A stretch of DNA of 64,000 nt from Francisella philomiragia subsp. philomiragia ATCC 25015 (GCF_000156715.1 NZ_DS999314.1:1950-65949); one strand, 5' to 3'; counted from the first letter of the stretch, positions 18,245-29,515 are shown. Notes: generated from the sequence alone by a model not told the origin. A program made the numbers and translations.

Positions 18245-18382
18245 CATTATTTAATGCAAGCTTTTCTTTATTAGGATTTATTAGATACCTGGATCTTGAG
18301 TAGGGCTCTAAAGAGTGCTTTTTGGTATTGGTTATGTTAAAATGTTTGCTATATGTTTTATCTTTGTTATAAGCGATAAGTA

Positions 18383-20977
18383 ATGTCTATACCTACTAAA
18401 GAATCATCATCTATAAATATAGAAAAAGAACTAAAGCAATCTTACCTTGATTATGCAATGAGTGTAATTATTGGTCGTGCCTTGCCGGATGTGAGGGATG
18501 GTTTGAAGCCTGTGCATCGTCGAGTACTTTTTGCGATGAATGAGTTATCTAACTATTATAATAGACCATACAAAAAGTCTGCGAGGGTCGTCGGTGATGT
18601 TATCGGTAAATATCATCCTCATGGTGACACGGCAGTGTATGATACTATTGTTAGGATGGCACAGCCATTTTCATTACGTTATACACTAGTTGATGGTCAG
18701 GGTAACTTTGGTTCAGTTGATGGTGACTCTCCAGCTGCGATGCGTTATACAGAGATTAGAATGCAAAAGCTAACTCATGAGCTTTTGATAGATATTGACA
18801 AAGAAACTGTAGATTTTTCACCAAACTATGACAATACTGAACTTGTCCCAGATGTATTGCCAACTAGGGTTCCAAATCTTTTGATAAATGGCTCTTCAGG
18901 TATTGCTGTTGGTATGGCGACAAATATTCCACCACATAATATGACAGAAGTTATCAATGGGACTATGGCCCTTATTGATAACTCACAACTTACGATAGAA
19001 GACTTAATTCAATATATTCCAGCTCCTGATTTTCCTACAGGATCTTATATAAATGGTACAGATGGTATTTTAGAGGCTTACAAAACTGGTCGCGGCCGTG
19101 TGATTATGCGTGCCAAAGCTGATATTCATGAAGATGAAGCTTCTGGCAAGTCTCAGATTGTGATTACAGAAATACCATATCAAGTAAATAAAGCTAAGCT
19201 TGTTGAAAAAATCGCAGAGCTTGTAAAAGATAAGAAAGTAACAGGTATATCTGAGCTTAGAGATGAGTCTGATAAAGATGGTATTCGTGTCGTAATCGAT
19301 CTTAAGAGAGATGAGTCTCCAGAAGTCGTTTTAAATACTCTTTATGCGCAAACTCAGCTTCAGTGTAGTTTTGGTATAAATATGGTTGCTCTTAGTGATA
19401 ATAGGCCTAAGTTACTGAATCTTAAAGAAATACTAGAGCAGTTCATTAAACACAGAAAAGAAGTTGTAACTCGTAGAACAATTTTTGAGTTAAGAAAATC
19501 AAAGGAGCGTGCACATATATTAGAGGGCTTATTGCTTTCGCTTGCTAATATCGATGAGATGATTGATTTGATTAAAGCATCTCCTTCACCCGCTGAGGCA
19601 AAAGAATCAATGCTTGCTAGATCATGGAATGGCTCTATGGTTAAGAGTATGTTAGAAGGTGTAGATGTTAAAATGTACCGTAAAGAAACTTTAGCATCTC
19701 ATTATGGTATTCAAGCAGATAGTTCTTATAATCTTACAGAAGAGCAGGCTGAGGCAATACTTGCTTTAAGATTGCATAGATTAACAGGGTTAGAACAAGA
19801 TAAAATTACTAATGAATTTAAAGAACTTATTGAAAGAATTAAATATCTAATAGGTATCTTAAGTGATGTAAGTGAGCTAATTCGTGTTGTAAAAGAAGAG
19901 CTTGTTGAGATTAGAGATAATTATGGAGATGAGAGAAAATCTGAGATTATTGTGTCAAGATTAGATCTTACAAGAGAGGATCTAATTACAGAAGAAGATA
20001 TGGTTGTAACTCTATCAATGGATGGTTATGTCAAAACTCAGCCACTTAGCATGTATAATGCTCAAAAACGAGGTGGTGTTGGTAAGTCTGCAACTAAGAC
20101 TAAAGAAGAAGATAGTATCTTTAAACTAATGCTTGCTTCAACTCATGACACAATGCTTTGTTTCTCTAGTTTGGGTCGAGTGTATTGGTCGAAAGTATAC
20201 GATTTCCCTGTGGCAAGTAGAATTTCTAAAGGTCGACCTATTAATAATATTTTACCACTTGATAAGAATGAAAGAATAACCGCTTTAATGCCAATTTCTG
20301 AGTTTACGGAAGGCTGGTATGTGTTTATGTCAACTAAGCTTGGTAGGGTTAAAAAAGTTGATTTATCAGAGTTTGCTAGACCTCGTTCTACAGGTAAGAT
20401 AGCTATAGGTTTAAATGATGGCGATGAGTTATCATATGTAGCTCTTACTGATGGTAATAAGCAGATTATGATGTTCTCAGATGCTGGTAAAGCTATTCGC
20501 TTTGATGAGTCAGATGTAAGAGCTATGGGGCGTTCAGCAGCTGGTGTTACAGGCATGCGTTTACACGATAATCAAAAAATAGTCTCTGTAATTGTGACAA
20601 ATCCAGATGAAGGAGTAGTTTTAGCTGCGACTGAAAATGGTTATGGTAAGCGTACTGCAGTATCAGAGTATCGTAAAACTAAACGAGCTAGTCAAGGTGT
20701 AATTGCTATATCAACCTCTGAAAGAAATGGTAAAGTTGTTGTTGCGGTTCTTGTCGATAACGATGAAGACATCGTGATGATTACGGATAATGGAACATTA
20801 GTTAGAACATCATCCGACCAAGTTAGAGAATGTGGACGTTCTGCTCAGGGAGTTAGACTTATTAATTTAAGAAATAATGAAAAACTTATTAGCTTAAAAG
20901 TAGTTAAGCAAGAAGATGAAGAAACTCATGATGATCAGGAGTTAGAGTCTTCTGAAGCGACAGAGCAGAGTGAATAA
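18383..20977 (+). CDS. gyrA: DNA gyrase subunit A
   Basis: This is the breakage-reunion subunit of the type II topoisomerase that supercoils DNA. The length of 864 residues is typical. The catalytic tyrosine is Tyr122 (AAMRYTEIR). The quinolone-resistance region reads [13 protein letters not shown], giving Thr83 and Asp87 in E. coli numbering. The GyrA box of the C-terminal beta-pinwheel is QKRGGVGK. The acidic tail (from about 845) is rich in Glu and Asp. The ATG at 18383 is preceded only by a weak site (GATAAG). dxr starts 5 bp after the stop, so the two are cotranscribed. Confidence 0.98.
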   Translation: MSIPTKESSSINIEKELKQSYLDYAMSVIIGRALPDVRDGLKPVHRRVLFAMNELSNYYNRPYKKSARVVGDVIGKYHPHGDTAVYDTIVRMAQPFSLRYTLVDGQGNFGSVDGDSPAAMRYTEIRMQKLTHELLIDIDKETVDFSPNYDNTELVPDVLPTRVPNLLINGSSGIAVGMATNIPPHNMTEVINGTMALIDNSQLTIEDLIQYIPAPDFPTGSYINGTDGILEAYKTGRGRVIMRAKADIHEDEASGKSQIVITEIPYQVNKAKLVEKIAELVKDKKVTGISELRDESDKDGIRVVIDLKRDESPEVVLNTLYAQTQLQCSFGINMVALSDNRPKLLNLKEILEQFIKHRKEVVTRRTIFELRKSKERAHILEGLLLSLANIDEMIDLIKASPSPAEAKESMLARSWNGSMVKSMLEGVDVKMYRKETLASHYGIQADSSYNLTEEQAEAILALRLHRLTGLEQDKITNEFKELIERIKYLIGILSDVSELIRVVKEELVEIRDNYGDERKSEIIVSRLDLTREDLITEEDMVVTLSMDGYVKTQPLSMYNAQKRGGVGKSATKTKEEDSIFKLMLASTHDTMLCFSSLGRVYWSKVYDFPVASRISKGRPINNILPLDKNERITALMPISEFTEGWYVFMSTKLGRVKKVDLSEFARPRSTGKIAIGLNDGDELSYVALTDGNKQIMMFSDAGKAIRFDESDVRAMGRSAAGVTGMRLHDNQKIVSVIVTNPDEGVVLAATENGYGKRTAVSEYRKTKRASQGVIAISTSERNGKVVVAVLVDNDEDIVMITDNGTLVRTSSDQVRECGRSAQGVRLINLRNNEKLISLKVVKQEDEETHDDQELESSEATEQSE

Positions 20978-20982
20978 GTTAT

Positions 20983-22137
20983 ATGCTAAAGAAAACGATA
21001 ACTATATTAGGAGCTACAGGTTCAATTGGAGATAGTACACTAGCTGTAATTAGAGAGAGTAATGACTTTGAGGTCTATGCCTTATCAGCTTTTAGTAATG
21101 TAGAAAAATTAGCGAAATTATGTAAAGAGTTTTCACCTAAATTTGCTGTGGTTCCGGATTCGGTCAAAAAACAACAGTTACAAACTTTAGTATCAGATGT
21201 TACTGTTTTAGTTGGCGAAAATGCCTTAGAAGAAGTTTCTAGTGCTTCAGAAGTGGATATGGTAATGTCTGCTATAGTTGGTATAGCAGGTCTTAAGTCT
21301 ACTTTTGCTGCAGCTAGAGCAGGCAAGAAAATTTTGCTTGCGAATAAAGAGTCTCTTGTAACAGCAGGACATCTTTTAATTGAAGAAGTTGAGAAAAATA
21401 ATGCTCAGCTTATACCTGTAGATAGTGAGCATAACGCTATATTTCAATGTATTGATAACTCTAGTAAGAAATATACAAAAGAAATAGATGAAATAGTTTT
21501 GACAGCATCCGGAGGACCTTTTAGAGATAAAGAGTTGAGTGAGTTGATAGATATCACACCTGCTCAAGCATGTGCTCATCCTAACTGGCAAATGGGGCGA
21601 AAAATATCGGTTGATTCATCAACAATGGTAAATAAAGCACTAGAAGTTATCGAAGCATATTGGCTTTTTTCTGTTTCAGCTGATAAAATAGGCGTTCTGA
21701 TTCATCCGCAAAGTGTAATTCACTCTATGGTTAAGTATGTGGATGGTAGCTACATAGCCCAGTTGGGTGTGCCTGATATGAGGACTCCAATAGCTAATTC
21801 AATGTACTATCCAAATAGAGGATCAGTAAGTGTTGATAAATTAGATTTTACAAAATATGAGCTTACTTTTAGAGAAGCATGTTTTGAAAGATTTGAAGCT
21901 TTAAAAATAATTTTTGATAATTTAAGTAATAAAAATTATGCAGCGAATATAGTTTTTAACGCTGCAAACGAAGTTTTAGTAGCAGCATTCTTAAATGAAA
22001 AAATTAAGTATTTAGATATTATAGAAGTAAATAAAAAAGTAACAAAAGAGTTAATTTTTGAGAATCCAGCAAGTATAGAAGAAGTTTTTGAAATAGATAA
22101 AAAAACTCGAGAATATGTGGATTCTATTTTGGGGTAA
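20983..22137 (+). CDS. dxr: 1-deoxy-D-xylulose 5-phosphate reductoisomerase
   Basis: This is the second, fosmidomycin-sensitive step of the MEP isoprenoid pathway: DXP to MEP with NADPH and a divalent metal. The 384-residue length is normal. Visible are the NADPH motif [10 protein letters not shown] at residues 8-17, LANKES, the metal/substrate segment [11 protein letters not shown], the flexible-loop region TASGGPFRD and [20 protein letters not shown]. It sits between gyrA and bamA; in many gammaproteobacteria cdsA and rseP lie between dxr and bamA but are absent here. ispA, a later step of the same pathway, is also in this window. Confidence 0.97.
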   Translation: MLKKTITILGATGSIGDSTLAVIRESNDFEVYALSAFSNVEKLAKLCKEFSPKFAVVPDSVKKQQLQTLVSDVTVLVGENALEEVSSASEVDMVMSAIVGIAGLKSTFAAARAGKKILLANKESLVTAGHLLIEEVEKNNAQLIPVDSEHNAIFQCIDNSSKKYTKEIDEIVLTASGGPFRDKELSELIDITPAQACAHPNWQMGRKISVDSSTMVNKALEVIEAYWLFSVSADKIGVLIHPQSVIHSMVKYVDGSYIAQLGVPDMRTPIANSMYYPNRGSVSVDKLDFTKYELTFREACFERFEALKIIFDNLSNKNYAANIVFNAANEVLVAAFLNEKIKYLDIIEVNKKVTKELIFENPASIEEVFEIDKKTREYVDSILG

Positions 22138-22142
22138 ATTGA

Positions 22143-24521
22143 GTGTTTTTTTTGAGAAAGAAGTTTGTATTAGCCTCTCTTCTTATGGGTATTGCATTAA
22201 ATAGCTGGGCAGATAATGACAGTTTTATATTGGACAATGTCTCCATAAAAGGATTAGAAGGTTTACAGAGTGATGTAGTTAAAAGCCGAATTGGTTATAA
22301 AAAAGGTAGCTATATTACTCCGGAAGATACAAACCAAATTATTAACAATCTTTATGGTACTGGTTTTTTCAACAGTGTTGACCTGTATCGTAAAGGTAGT
22401 AATCTTTTTATTAATGTCAAAGAAAGGCCTATTATTGCTGGCTTTAACTTTACTGGTAATAAAAAACTCAAAAAAGAAGATTTAGAAAAAGTCTTTACTG
22501 ATGCTGGCATATATGTCGGTAATGTATACAACCCTAATACAATGTTTTTGCTTAAACAATCTTTATTAAATCAATATTCTATGATGGGGTTATATGGTGC
22601 TGAAGTTAACGAAAACATTAGAAAACTTCCTAATAATAGAATAGATATTAACATCACTTTTAAAGAGGGTAAGCCTGCAACTATAGACTCTATAAATTTT
22701 GTTGGTAATAAGAATTTCGATGATTCTGATCTGGGCAGTAATATGGCTTTCCAAGTTCCATCTATATGGAACCTATGGGGCTTTTTGTCTGCGTTTGATA
22801 GTTATTCTCCAGAAGGTATGAATCAATCTGTCCAGGGAGTAACTAATTATTATCTTGATAGAGGATATTTGGATTTTAAGGTTACTTCTAAACAAGCATC
22901 AATGTCAAAAGACCGTGAGCACTCATACATTACCCTTGATGTTGCTGAGGGTGAAGTGTACAAGGTAGGAACTGTGACTTTAACAGGTAAGTTTATCTTG
23001 CCTAAGTCTGAGTTAGAGTCTTTGATAAAGATCAAGCAAGGAGAAGTTTTTTCTAAAAGTAAGCTTGTTGATACTGTTGAAGGTATAAAAACACTACTAG
23101 GTAGTAAAGGTTATGCGTTTGCTACAGTTAACCCCATTCCTACAATTGATAAGAAAAAACGTATAGTATCTTTTAAGTTTGTCGTAGATGCGGGTAAAAA
23201 AGTATATGTAAATAGGGTTAACTTTTTTGGTAATAATGTAACTAATGATTACGTATTTCGTAGGCAGTTACAGTACTATGAACAGAGTCAATATAATAAA
23301 GAAGCAATAGATAAATCCCAAAGAAGATTAGATCAGTTACCATATGTTGCAGGTGCTGATATGGAGCTTGTACCTGTAGAAGGCTCTGATGATTTGGTAG
23401 ATGTTAACTACAATATCAAAGAGAGGAATGCAAATTCAATTAGCGGAAGTTTAGGTTTCTCGGATTTATATGGTTTTATGATTGGTGGTAGGCTTAATAT
23501 GCCTAACGTTTTTGGTACCGGTAATACCTTTAACATTAATGCACAGTTATCTATTCCATTCCAACAGTTAGATATAAGCTATATTGATCCTTATTTTACT
23601 ACCTCTGGAATCAGTCAGAGTATTTCAGCTTATATTAATAGATCAAACTTTGCAAAAACGAATGCGGTTGCTGCGTATCGATTAGATACAATCGGTGCAA
23701 GGCTAATGTATGGTGTGCCAATATCGACATTTAGTAATGTTTCAGCTGGTATAACATTCGCAAATAATACTATTAATCAGTCACAAGGCTTTGACTCATC
23801 TATTGTGCAATGGTTTATACAGCAACAAGGTGGAAGAAATAACTTTAATGAGCCTGCTTTGACTGCTGGTTGGAGTTTTGATAATTCTAATAGATATATG
23901 TTTGCAACCGATGGTGGTTCATTTGATATTAATGGTTCAGTTAATATACCAGTTATTAGTAATATTGAAGCTTATAAAATTGAGGTTGGTGGTAAATATA
24001 ATATTGCAATACCAAATACTGATATGTCAGCTCTAACTATCAGGGGTGGTGTGCAGTATGGTGGTGGGTATGGCGGTACTGATAATTTACCTTTTTATGA
24101 AAACTTCTACGGAGGTGGTTGGGGAAGTGTCCGAGGCTTCTTGCAAGGTTCTTTGGGTCCTCGTGATATAAATTTACAAAATGGTCAAGTAGGTAACTCA
24201 ATTGGTGGTAACCTTAATATCTATAATAACTATGACTTGTTATTTCCTGTACCATTCATAAAAGATAGTTCTAAAATGAGAATAGGTGCATTTGTCGATA
24301 TCGGTAACACTTACACTACTTATGATTTGAAAGGGGTTGTAGCTCCTCAACCAAAACAAGAGACTACACCTTCGTTTACTAACCTAAAATATTCTGTAGG
24401 GGTTGAATTTAGATGGGCATCACCAATGGGTCCTTTAGCAGTTTCTATAGCGCAGCCATTTAATGTTCAGCCTGGTGACGTTACTCAGGTGTTCCAGTTC
24501 TCATTAGGTCAAAATTTCTAA
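22143..24521 (+). CDS. bamA: Outer-membrane protein assembly factor BamA
   Basis: This is the essential Omp85 protein that folds beta-barrels into the outer membrane. The 792 residues comprise a signal peptide (ending NSWA, about residue 23), five POTRA domains up to about residue 420 and a C-terminal 16-strand barrel. The L6 lock motif is seen as GSVRGF near residue 665, and the last residue is Phe (SLGQNF), as expected for a barrel end signal. Translation starts at GTG 22143, only 5 bp after the dxr stop. skp follows after a gap with its own candidate promoter. Confidence 0.95.
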   Translation: MFFLRKKFVLASLLMGIALNSWADNDSFILDNVSIKGLEGLQSDVVKSRIGYKKGSYITPEDTNQIINNLYGTGFFNSVDLYRKGSNLFINVKERPIIAGFNFTGNKKLKKEDLEKVFTDAGIYVGNVYNPNTMFLLKQSLLNQYSMMGLYGAEVNENIRKLPNNRIDINITFKEGKPATIDSINFVGNKNFDDSDLGSNMAFQVPSIWNLWGFLSAFDSYSPEGMNQSVQGVTNYYLDRGYLDFKVTSKQASMSKDREHSYITLDVAEGEVYKVGTVTLTGKFILPKSELESLIKIKQGEVFSKSKLVDTVEGIKTLLGSKGYAFATVNPIPTIDKKKRIVSFKFVVDAGKKVYVNRVNFFGNNVTNDYVFRRQLQYYEQSQYNKEAIDKSQRRLDQLPYVAGADMELVPVEGSDDLVDVNYNIKERNANSISGSLGFSDLYGFMIGGRLNMPNVFGTGNTFNINAQLSIPFQQLDISYIDPYFTTSGISQSISAYINRSNFAKTNAVAAYRLDTIGARLMYGVPISTFSNVSAGITFANNTINQSQGFDSSIVQWFIQQQGGRNNFNEPALTAGWSFDNSNRYMFATDGGSFDINGSVNIPVISNIEAYKIEVGGKYNIAIPNTDMSALTIRGGVQYGGGYGGTDNLPFYENFYGGGWGSVRGFLQGSLGPRDINLQNGQVGNSIGGNLNIYNNYDLLFPVPFIKDSSKMRIGAFVDIGNTYTTYDLKGVVAPQPKQETTPSFTNLKYSVGVEFRWASPMGPLAVSIAQPFNVQPGDVTQVFQFSLGQNF

Positions 24522-24573
24522 AATAGTCTATCTGCTCAAATAATTATTTAACGAAATCTAATACCAAAACGGT

Positions 24574-24603
24574 TTAACAAGTTTTATAATATTATGTTAG
24601 AAT
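24574..24603 (+). promoter_or_regulatory. Candidate promoter of skp-lpxD-fabZ-lpxA-lpxB
   Basis: TTAACA (24574-24579), 18 bp, then TAGAAT (24598-24603), about 40 bases before the skp ATG. Both boxes are partial matches, so this is a candidate only. The 122-bp gap between bamA and skp supports a separate start. Confidence 0.3.
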
Positions 24604-24643
24604 CTACTAGTATGTATAAGAAAATTTGAGGGAGTTCTTAAAG

Positions 24644-25144
24644 ATGAAGAAAATTGTTTTATCATTGTGTGTTTTGGCTACTACTGTGACAGGAGTTTAT
24701 GCAGATACTAAAATAGCTGTAGTTAATCCTGTAGAGATCTTTAATGATTCTGATTTAGGATCGGTTAGTGTAAAGAAAATGGAAAATGACTTGAAACCGG
24801 AAGCTGCGAAACTTAAGCAGGAGCAAAATGATATTATGCAACAAATGAGAGCTCTTCAAGAGAATTCAGCTACTATGACAAAAGCTGAACTAGAGAAGAA
24901 GCAACAGCAAATTCAACAAGAGCAGCAAAATTTTGCCCAAAAAGCTCAAGTTCTTCAACAAAAAGAGTATACAGCTAAAGATAAGTTATCTAAAAAATTC
25001 CAAGCTTCATTCGACAATGCTGTTGCTACAATCGCTAAACAAAAGGGTTATAATATTGTTATGACAACCCAAGCGCTAGCTTATGTAAATAATGTTGATG
25101 ATATATCAAATCAAGTAATTGAAATTATGAATAAGAACTCTTAA
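24644..25144 (+). CDS. skp: Periplasmic chaperone Skp/OmpH
   Basis: This chaperone holds unfolded outer-membrane proteins on the way to BamA. I chose the ATG at 24644, which follows GAGGGAG and begins a clean signal peptide ([20 protein letters not shown]); the TTG at 24626 lies inside that Shine-Dalgarno region. The mature protein (166 residues in total) is mostly a long Gln/Lys/Glu-rich helical coiled coil ([18 protein letters not shown]), flanked by short beta segments ([24 protein letters not shown]), as in the jellyfish-shaped Skp trimer. Its position between bamA and lpxD is conserved in gammaproteobacteria. Confidence 0.93.
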   Translation: MKKIVLSLCVLATTVTGVYADTKIAVVNPVEIFNDSDLGSVSVKKMENDLKPEAAKLKQEQNDIMQQMRALQENSATMTKAELEKKQQQIQQEQQNFAQKAQVLQQKEYTAKDKLSKKFQASFDNAVATIAKQKGYNIVMTTQALAYVNNVDDISNQVIEIMNKNS

Positions 25145-25164
25145 TTATTTCAGGGAGTTTTGAT

Positions 25165-26181
25165 ATGTATTCTTTAGATTTTTTAGCCTCAAAATTAGAT
25201 GGTGAAGTCAAGGGTGACAAAAGTATTGAGATAAGTAGGATAGCTACTCTAGAAAAAGCCAGTGTTGGAGATATTTCTTTTTGTACAAATCCTAAATATT
25301 TAAAAGCATTATCCGAAACTAAAGCTTCTGCGGTTTTGATCACAGAGGAGGCATTAGACTTTTGCAATACTAATGCGGTAGTACTGTCTAATCCATATAT
25401 GGCTTTAGCCAAAGTTATGGAGCTTTTTGATAAGTCTCCTCAGCCAGATGGTAAAATACATAGTAAGGCTGTAATAGCCTCAAGTGCAGTTATTGGTGAG
25501 AATGTAACTATAGGTGCAAATGCTGTTGTAGGTGAAAATGTTATTATTGGTGATAATGTATTTGTTGGCTCGTGTGCAACCATCGATGAAGGTACCAGAG
25601 TAGGCAATGATACTCTTATAAAGAGTAATGTATCTATTGCTCATGATGTTCAAATTGGAGCTAATTGTATAATACATCAAAATGCTGTTATTGGTTGTGA
25701 TGGGTTCGGAAATGCCAGAGATGATGATGGTAGTTGGACTAAAATTCCTCAACTAGGAAGAGTTATAATTGAGGATGATGTTGAAATCGGTTCTGGAACG
25801 ACTGTCGATAGAGGGGCTATAGATGATACTATTATTAAAAAAGGCGCGCGTATTGATAATTTAGTGCAGATAGCTCATAATGTAATTATTGGTCGTAATA
25901 CTGCCTTAGCAGGTGTGACGGCGGTCGCAGGAAGTACAACTATAGGAAATAATTGCTTGATAGGAGGGCAGTCCGCGATAACTGGTCATATAAATATTTG
26001 TGATAACACAATTATTGGTGGAGCATCTAATATAGGTAAGTCCATTACTGAGCCTGGGATGTATTATGCTGCGTTTGAAGCTAAGCCAAGAATTCAATGG
26101 GGACGATTTGTAGCTAAGCTATCTAAGATTGACAGTTTGATAAAAAAAGTAAAACAACTAGAAGATAAATTAAATAAGTAA
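25165..26181 (+). CDS. lpxD: UDP-3-O-(3-hydroxyacyl)glucosamine N-acyltransferase
   Basis: This adds the second 3-hydroxyacyl chain, at N-2, in lipid A synthesis. The 338-residue protein has the N-terminal uridine-binding domain (to about 100), then a left-handed beta-helix of hexapeptide repeats such as [18 protein letters not shown], and a C-terminal helix. The catalytic His region is IAHNVIIG. Francisella species are known to carry two LpxD paralogues used at different temperatures; the copy in the bamA-lpxB cluster is usually called LpxD1. No second copy is visible here. Confidence 0.95.
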   Translation: MYSLDFLASKLDGEVKGDKSIEISRIATLEKASVGDISFCTNPKYLKALSETKASAVLITEEALDFCNTNAVVLSNPYMALAKVMELFDKSPQPDGKIHSKAVIASSAVIGENVTIGANAVVGENVIIGDNVFVGSCATIDEGTRVGNDTLIKSNVSIAHDVQIGANCIIHQNAVIGCDGFGNARDDDGSWTKIPQLGRVIIEDDVEIGSGTTVDRGAIDDTIIKKGARIDNLVQIAHNVIIGRNTALAGVTAVAGSTTIGNNCLIGGQSAITGHINICDNTIIGGASNIGKSITEPGMYYAAFEAKPRIQWGRFVAKLSKIDSLIKKVKQLEDKLNK

Positions 26182-26191
26182 GGATTATTGC

Positions 26192-26683
26192 ATGAGCCAG
26201 TTTGATGAAAAAAATAAGCATATAGATGTAATGGGGATTAGAAAGATTTTACCTCATAGGTATCCTTTTGCTCTTTTAGACAAGATTGTTGATTGGAGTA
26301 TTGAAGATAGAACGATCGTAGCTCATAAAAATGTAACTATTAATGAAGACTTTTTTAATGGACATTTTCCAGAGTTTCCAGTGATGCCTGGTGTACTAAT
26401 TGTTGAGGCTATGGCTCAAGCAACAGCTATACTTGGTGAGTTGATGGCCGAGACTTTATTTGCTCATGTTGTTGCCAAAGCTGGTGGTGGAAGAAGAACA
26501 TTTATGCTAGCAGGTATTGATAAGGTAAGAGTAAAAAGACCAGTTGTTCCAGGTGATGTTCTAGTTATTGAATCACGTATGGTTAAGCAGAAGAATATTA
26601 TCTGTACAGCTGAGTCTGTAGCTAAAGTTGATGGACAAATAGTTTGTTCAGCTGAATTAATGGCAGCATATAAGGATTATTAA
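26192..26683 (+). CDS. fabZ: 3-hydroxyacyl-[acyl-carrier-protein] dehydratase
   Basis: This hotdog-fold dehydratase acts in type II fatty-acid elongation and competes with LpxA and LpxD for 3-hydroxyacyl-ACP. The 163 residues contain the catalytic His motif HRYPFALLDKI and the NGHFPEFPVMPGVLIVEAMAQ helix segment carrying the catalytic Glu. It has the normal place between lpxD (10 bp before) and lpxA (2 bp after), which couples the two uses of the substrate. Confidence 0.97.
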   Translation: MSQFDEKNKHIDVMGIRKILPHRYPFALLDKIVDWSIEDRTIVAHKNVTINEDFFNGHFPEFPVMPGVLIVEAMAQATAILGELMAETLFAHVVAKAGGGRRTFMLAGIDKVRVKRPVVPGDVLVIESRMVKQKNIICTAESVAKVDGQIVCSAELMAAYKDY

Positions 26684-26685
26684 TT

Positions 26686-27465
26686 GTGATACATAGTTTG
26701 GCAGTAGTACATGAAAGCGCCAAAATAGCCGAAAGTGCTATAATAGGACCATTCTGTGTTATTGGAGAAAATGCTGTTATAGATGATGGTACAGAGCTTA
26801 AGAGCCATGTTACTATTGGTGACAATACAGTAATAGGTAAAAATAACCGAATTTTCCAGTATGCATCAATTGGTGATGACCCTATTGATTATACTTACAG
26901 GAAAGGTGACTTTTCTCAAGTTGTTATCGGCGATAATAATATTATTAGAGAGTGTGTCACTATACATGGTGGTACATCAAAAGAGACAGGCATTACAACA
27001 GTTGGCAATAATAACCTTATTATGTGTTATGTACACATAGGTCATGATTGTAAGGTTGGAAATAATGTCAGTCTGGTTAATGGTGTGGGTCTTGCTGGTC
27101 ATGTTCATATTGATGATTTTGCTATTTTGAGTTCAAATGTTGGTATTCATCAGTTTTGTAGGGTTGGTAAGCATGCATTTATAGCTCATGCTGCTCTTGT
27201 TGGTAAGGATGTGCCTCCATATTTAATGGTTACAGCAGTAACAGCAGGTGCTACTCCATGTGGTATTAACACAGAAGGTCTTAAACGAAGAGGGTTTACG
27301 CCAGAAGAGTTGAAGAAAATTAAAGAGGTTTATAGGGTATTGTACCGCAAAGGCTTAATGATTAAAGAAGCTTTTGAAGTTATCAAGGATATGGCACATG
27401 AAGAGCCTGTGCTAGAACCATTCGTTGATGTAATAAGTACTTCACGCAGAGGTATACTGAGATAA
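26686..27465 (+). CDS. lpxA: UDP-N-acetylglucosamine acyltransferase
   Basis: This is the first step of lipid A synthesis: transfer of a 3-hydroxyacyl chain to O-3 of UDP-GlcNAc. It has 259 residues, an N-terminal hexapeptide beta-helix (AKIAESAIIGPFCVIGENAV) and a helical C-terminal domain. The catalytic His lies in YVHIGHDCKVG. Translation starts at GTG 26686, two bases after the fabZ stop, and the stop overlaps the lpxB start by one base, so the genes are translationally coupled. Confidence 0.97.
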   Translation: MIHSLAVVHESAKIAESAIIGPFCVIGENAVIDDGTELKSHVTIGDNTVIGKNNRIFQYASIGDDPIDYTYRKGDFSQVVIGDNNIIRECVTIHGGTSKETGITTVGNNNLIMCYVHIGHDCKVGNNVSLVNGVGLAGHVHIDDFAILSSNVGIHQFCRVGKHAFIAHAALVGKDVPPYLMVTAVTAGATPCGINTEGLKRRGFTPEELKKIKEVYRVLYRKGLMIKEAFEVIKDMAHEEPVLEPFVDVISTSRRGILR

Positions 27466-28607
27466 TGAGAATTGGCATTGTAGCTGGAGAACTTTCAGGG
27501 GATCAGTTGGGTGCAACTCTTGTTGAAGCGCTAAAGAAAAAATATCCAAATGCTGAAATTGAAGGCATTGGTGGTCCGAAGATGGAGGCTCAGGGTTTTA
27601 AAAGTCTGTATCCGATGGATGCTTTATCGTTAATAGGTTTTCTTGAAATTCTTTCAAAAGGTCTTAGTATATTAAATATACGTAGAAAAATAATTAAGTA
27701 TTTTAAACATAACAAGCCAGACATATTTATTGGTATCGATGCACCAGATTTTAATCTTACGGTAGAAAAAAAATTAAGAGCAAGTGGTATTAAGACTATA
27801 CATTATGTAAGTCCTAAAATATGGGTATGGCGAGAGTATCGTATTAAAAAAATCAGAAAAGCAACAGATAAGATTCTAGCAATTTTGCCTTTTGAAGTTG
27901 AGTACTATAAAAATAGACACAATTTTGAGGCAATATATGTAGGCCATCCACTTGCCAAAAATATATCCTTAGAGATTGATAGGTCAAAATATAAAAAGCG
28001 TTTAGGTCTTGAAAATGTAGAACTACCAATATTGTCAGTATTGCCAGGAAGTAGAACTACCGAAGTAACTAGATTATTGCCATTATTTTTAGATGCTATA
28101 GAAAAGCTACAGGAGTCCGGATATAAGTTCAAGGCTATTATGCCATTAGCCAAACCATCTCTTAAGCCAATATTTGATCAATATAACTCACAAATTAGGA
28201 GTTTGGGAATTGAGGTTCTTGAAACAAATTCTCACGATGTATTGAAAGCTTCAGATTTAAGTTTATTAGCTTCAGGTACGGCAACTTTGGAGGCTATGTT
28301 GTGTAAATTACCCATGGTTGTTGGTTACAAGCTATCTAAACTTTCTGCATTCATTGGTAGAATTCTTATACGAGGACATAGTTACTGGGCTTTTCCAAAT
28401 ATTTTGCATAAGAGTGAAATAATAAAAGAGCTAATCCAAGAAGATTGTACGGTAGATAATCTTTTTTATGAATTAAAAAGGTTATTTGATGATAAGCAAA
28501 GAAATAATTATATAGTTCAAGAGTTTAAAAAAATCCATGAGCATATGGTTGTTGATACAGAGGAAAAGATCATAGAAGTATTGGATTCAATTATAGAAAA
28601 ATCTTAA
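27465..28607 (+). CDS. lpxB: Lipid-A-disaccharide synthase
   Basis: This GT19 enzyme joins UDP-diacylglucosamine to lipid X to form the lipid A disaccharide. The 380-residue protein shows the N-terminal VAGELSGDQLGA motif, GIGGPKMEAQGF, FIGIDAPDFNL and YVSPKIWVW, and C-terminal LASGTATLEAML, all characteristic of LpxB. The start overlaps the lpxA stop (TAATG). It closes the skp-lpxD-fabZ-lpxA-lpxB operon; the next gene starts 60 bp later, probably with its own promoter. Confidence 0.97.
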   Translation: MRIGIVAGELSGDQLGATLVEALKKKYPNAEIEGIGGPKMEAQGFKSLYPMDALSLIGFLEILSKGLSILNIRRKIIKYFKHNKPDIFIGIDAPDFNLTVEKKLRASGIKTIHYVSPKIWVWREYRIKKIRKATDKILAILPFEVEYYKNRHNFEAIYVGHPLAKNISLEIDRSKYKKRLGLENVELPILSVLPGSRTTEVTRLLPLFLDAIEKLQESGYKFKAIMPLAKPSLKPIFDQYNSQIRSLGIEVLETNSHDVLKASDLSLLASGTATLEAMLCKLPMVVGYKLSKLSAFIGRILIRGHSYWAFPNILHKSEIIKELIQEDCTVDNLFYELKRLFDDKQRNNYIVQEFKKIHEHMVVDTEEKIIEVLDSIIEKS

Positions 28608-28667
28608 TTTTTATAATCTTTAAATATATAATACATGAGTATAAAAAACACCGCAGGTACTAAATAA

Positions 28668-29252
28668 ATGACATTGATATTAGCTTTAGTTTTAATTTTA
28701 GTAGTCTTAATTATAATAGATTTATTTCGTAAAAGTTTGAGAGTTAGGCAGAAAGATATTTTGGCAAATATTGAATATGCAAATAGTCAAGAGCTTGTGA
28801 GTCAAGCAAAAAATCCATCGGGTAAGGCGTATGTTGAAGATGTTCAACGTGAATATCCATTGTTAAGAGATGGTTTTTTACTTATTTATTTTGAGGGTGT
28901 GCAATCTATACAAGTTAAAGATTTGGCAACTTTTTTAAAATACTATGGTATTAAATTTACAGATGAAAATGTTTTTCAGAAAATAAATTATAAAGATGTA
29001 ATTTTTAGCATATTACCTGATAGTGAAGGGCAAGAGTTCTCAGCTGCTAATGAAGGAGAAATTAGGGGAGTAATAGCGGTAATGAATTATAGAAAGCTAG
29101 CTGACATAGGCTATGATGTTAAAACATGTTATGAGCTTATGCTTGATATACTTAAGGCTTTAGCAAAGTCCTTCAATGGTACTTTGATGAATGAGCATAA
29201 GGTTCGACTTACAAAAAAAGATAAACAAAATTATTTAGCAGCTATACTATAA
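28668..29252 (+). CDS. ZipA-like cell-division protein
   Basis: The 194-residue protein has one N-terminal membrane helix (LILALVLILVVLIIIDLF) followed by basic residues, a short linker, and a C-terminal ~130-residue domain beginning near YPLLRDGFLLIYF. That domain resembles the ZipA C-terminal FtsZ-binding domain in size, topology (N-in anchor) and segments such as RGVIAVMNYRKLAD. If correct, it tethers FtsZ to the membrane. The linker is much shorter than the Pro/Gln-rich one of E. coli ZipA. I recognise the family only weakly; an unrelated bitopic membrane protein is the alternative. Confidence 0.55.
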   Translation: MTLILALVLILVVLIIIDLFRKSLRVRQKDILANIEYANSQELVSQAKNPSGKAYVEDVQREYPLLRDGFLLIYFEGVQSIQVKDLATFLKYYGIKFTDENVFQKINYKDVIFSILPDSEGQEFSAANEGEIRGVIAVMNYRKLADIGYDVKTCYELMLDILKALAKSFNGTLMNEHKVRLTKKDKQNYLAAIL

Positions 29253-29423
29253 TCACTAGACTAAAAGTTTTATTTTATTCCCTAATTGTAAATCAACTGA
29301 TTTCTTGCTTGTTTCTAATCTTATAAAATATTTTTTGAATTAAGTTTATTCGTGATAAGATGTTTAAATTTGAAGTATTTGAAACAATTTTTATTGGAAG
29401 TATATAAATTAGAATTATTTATT

Positions 29424-29500
29424 TGGTGGGCCCAGTAGGACTCGAACCTACGACCTACGGATTATGAGTCCGGCGCTCTAACCAACTGAGCTATAGGCCC
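29424..29500 (-). tRNA. tRNA with CAT anticodon, probably tRNA-Ile2 (lysidine type)
   Basis: Read on the minus strand this is a complete 77-nt tRNA with encoded CCA. It has acceptor GGGCCTA/TGGGCCC, D arm GCTC...GAGC, anticodon loop CTCATAA and T arm GTAGG-TTCGAGT-CCTAC. The anticodon is CAT. The acceptor stem and GGACTCATAATCC context resemble the minor isoleucine tRNA whose C34 is changed to lysidine to read AUA, more than elongator tRNA-Met (GGCTACG-type acceptor). The outermost anticodon-stem pair (C27-U43) is mismatched. Elongator Met cannot be excluded by eye. Confidence 0.93.
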
Positions 29501-29515
29501 AAAACTATAGACAGA

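Noticed and set aside
24626-24643. TTG start at 24626 for skp
   Set aside because: It overlaps the Shine-Dalgarno sequence of the ATG at 24644 and would put six extra residues before the signal peptide.
29424-29500. Elongator tRNA-Met as the first choice for the CAT tRNA
   Set aside because: The acceptor stem and anticodon-stem context look more like tRNA-Ile2; this remains open and is noted in the feature.
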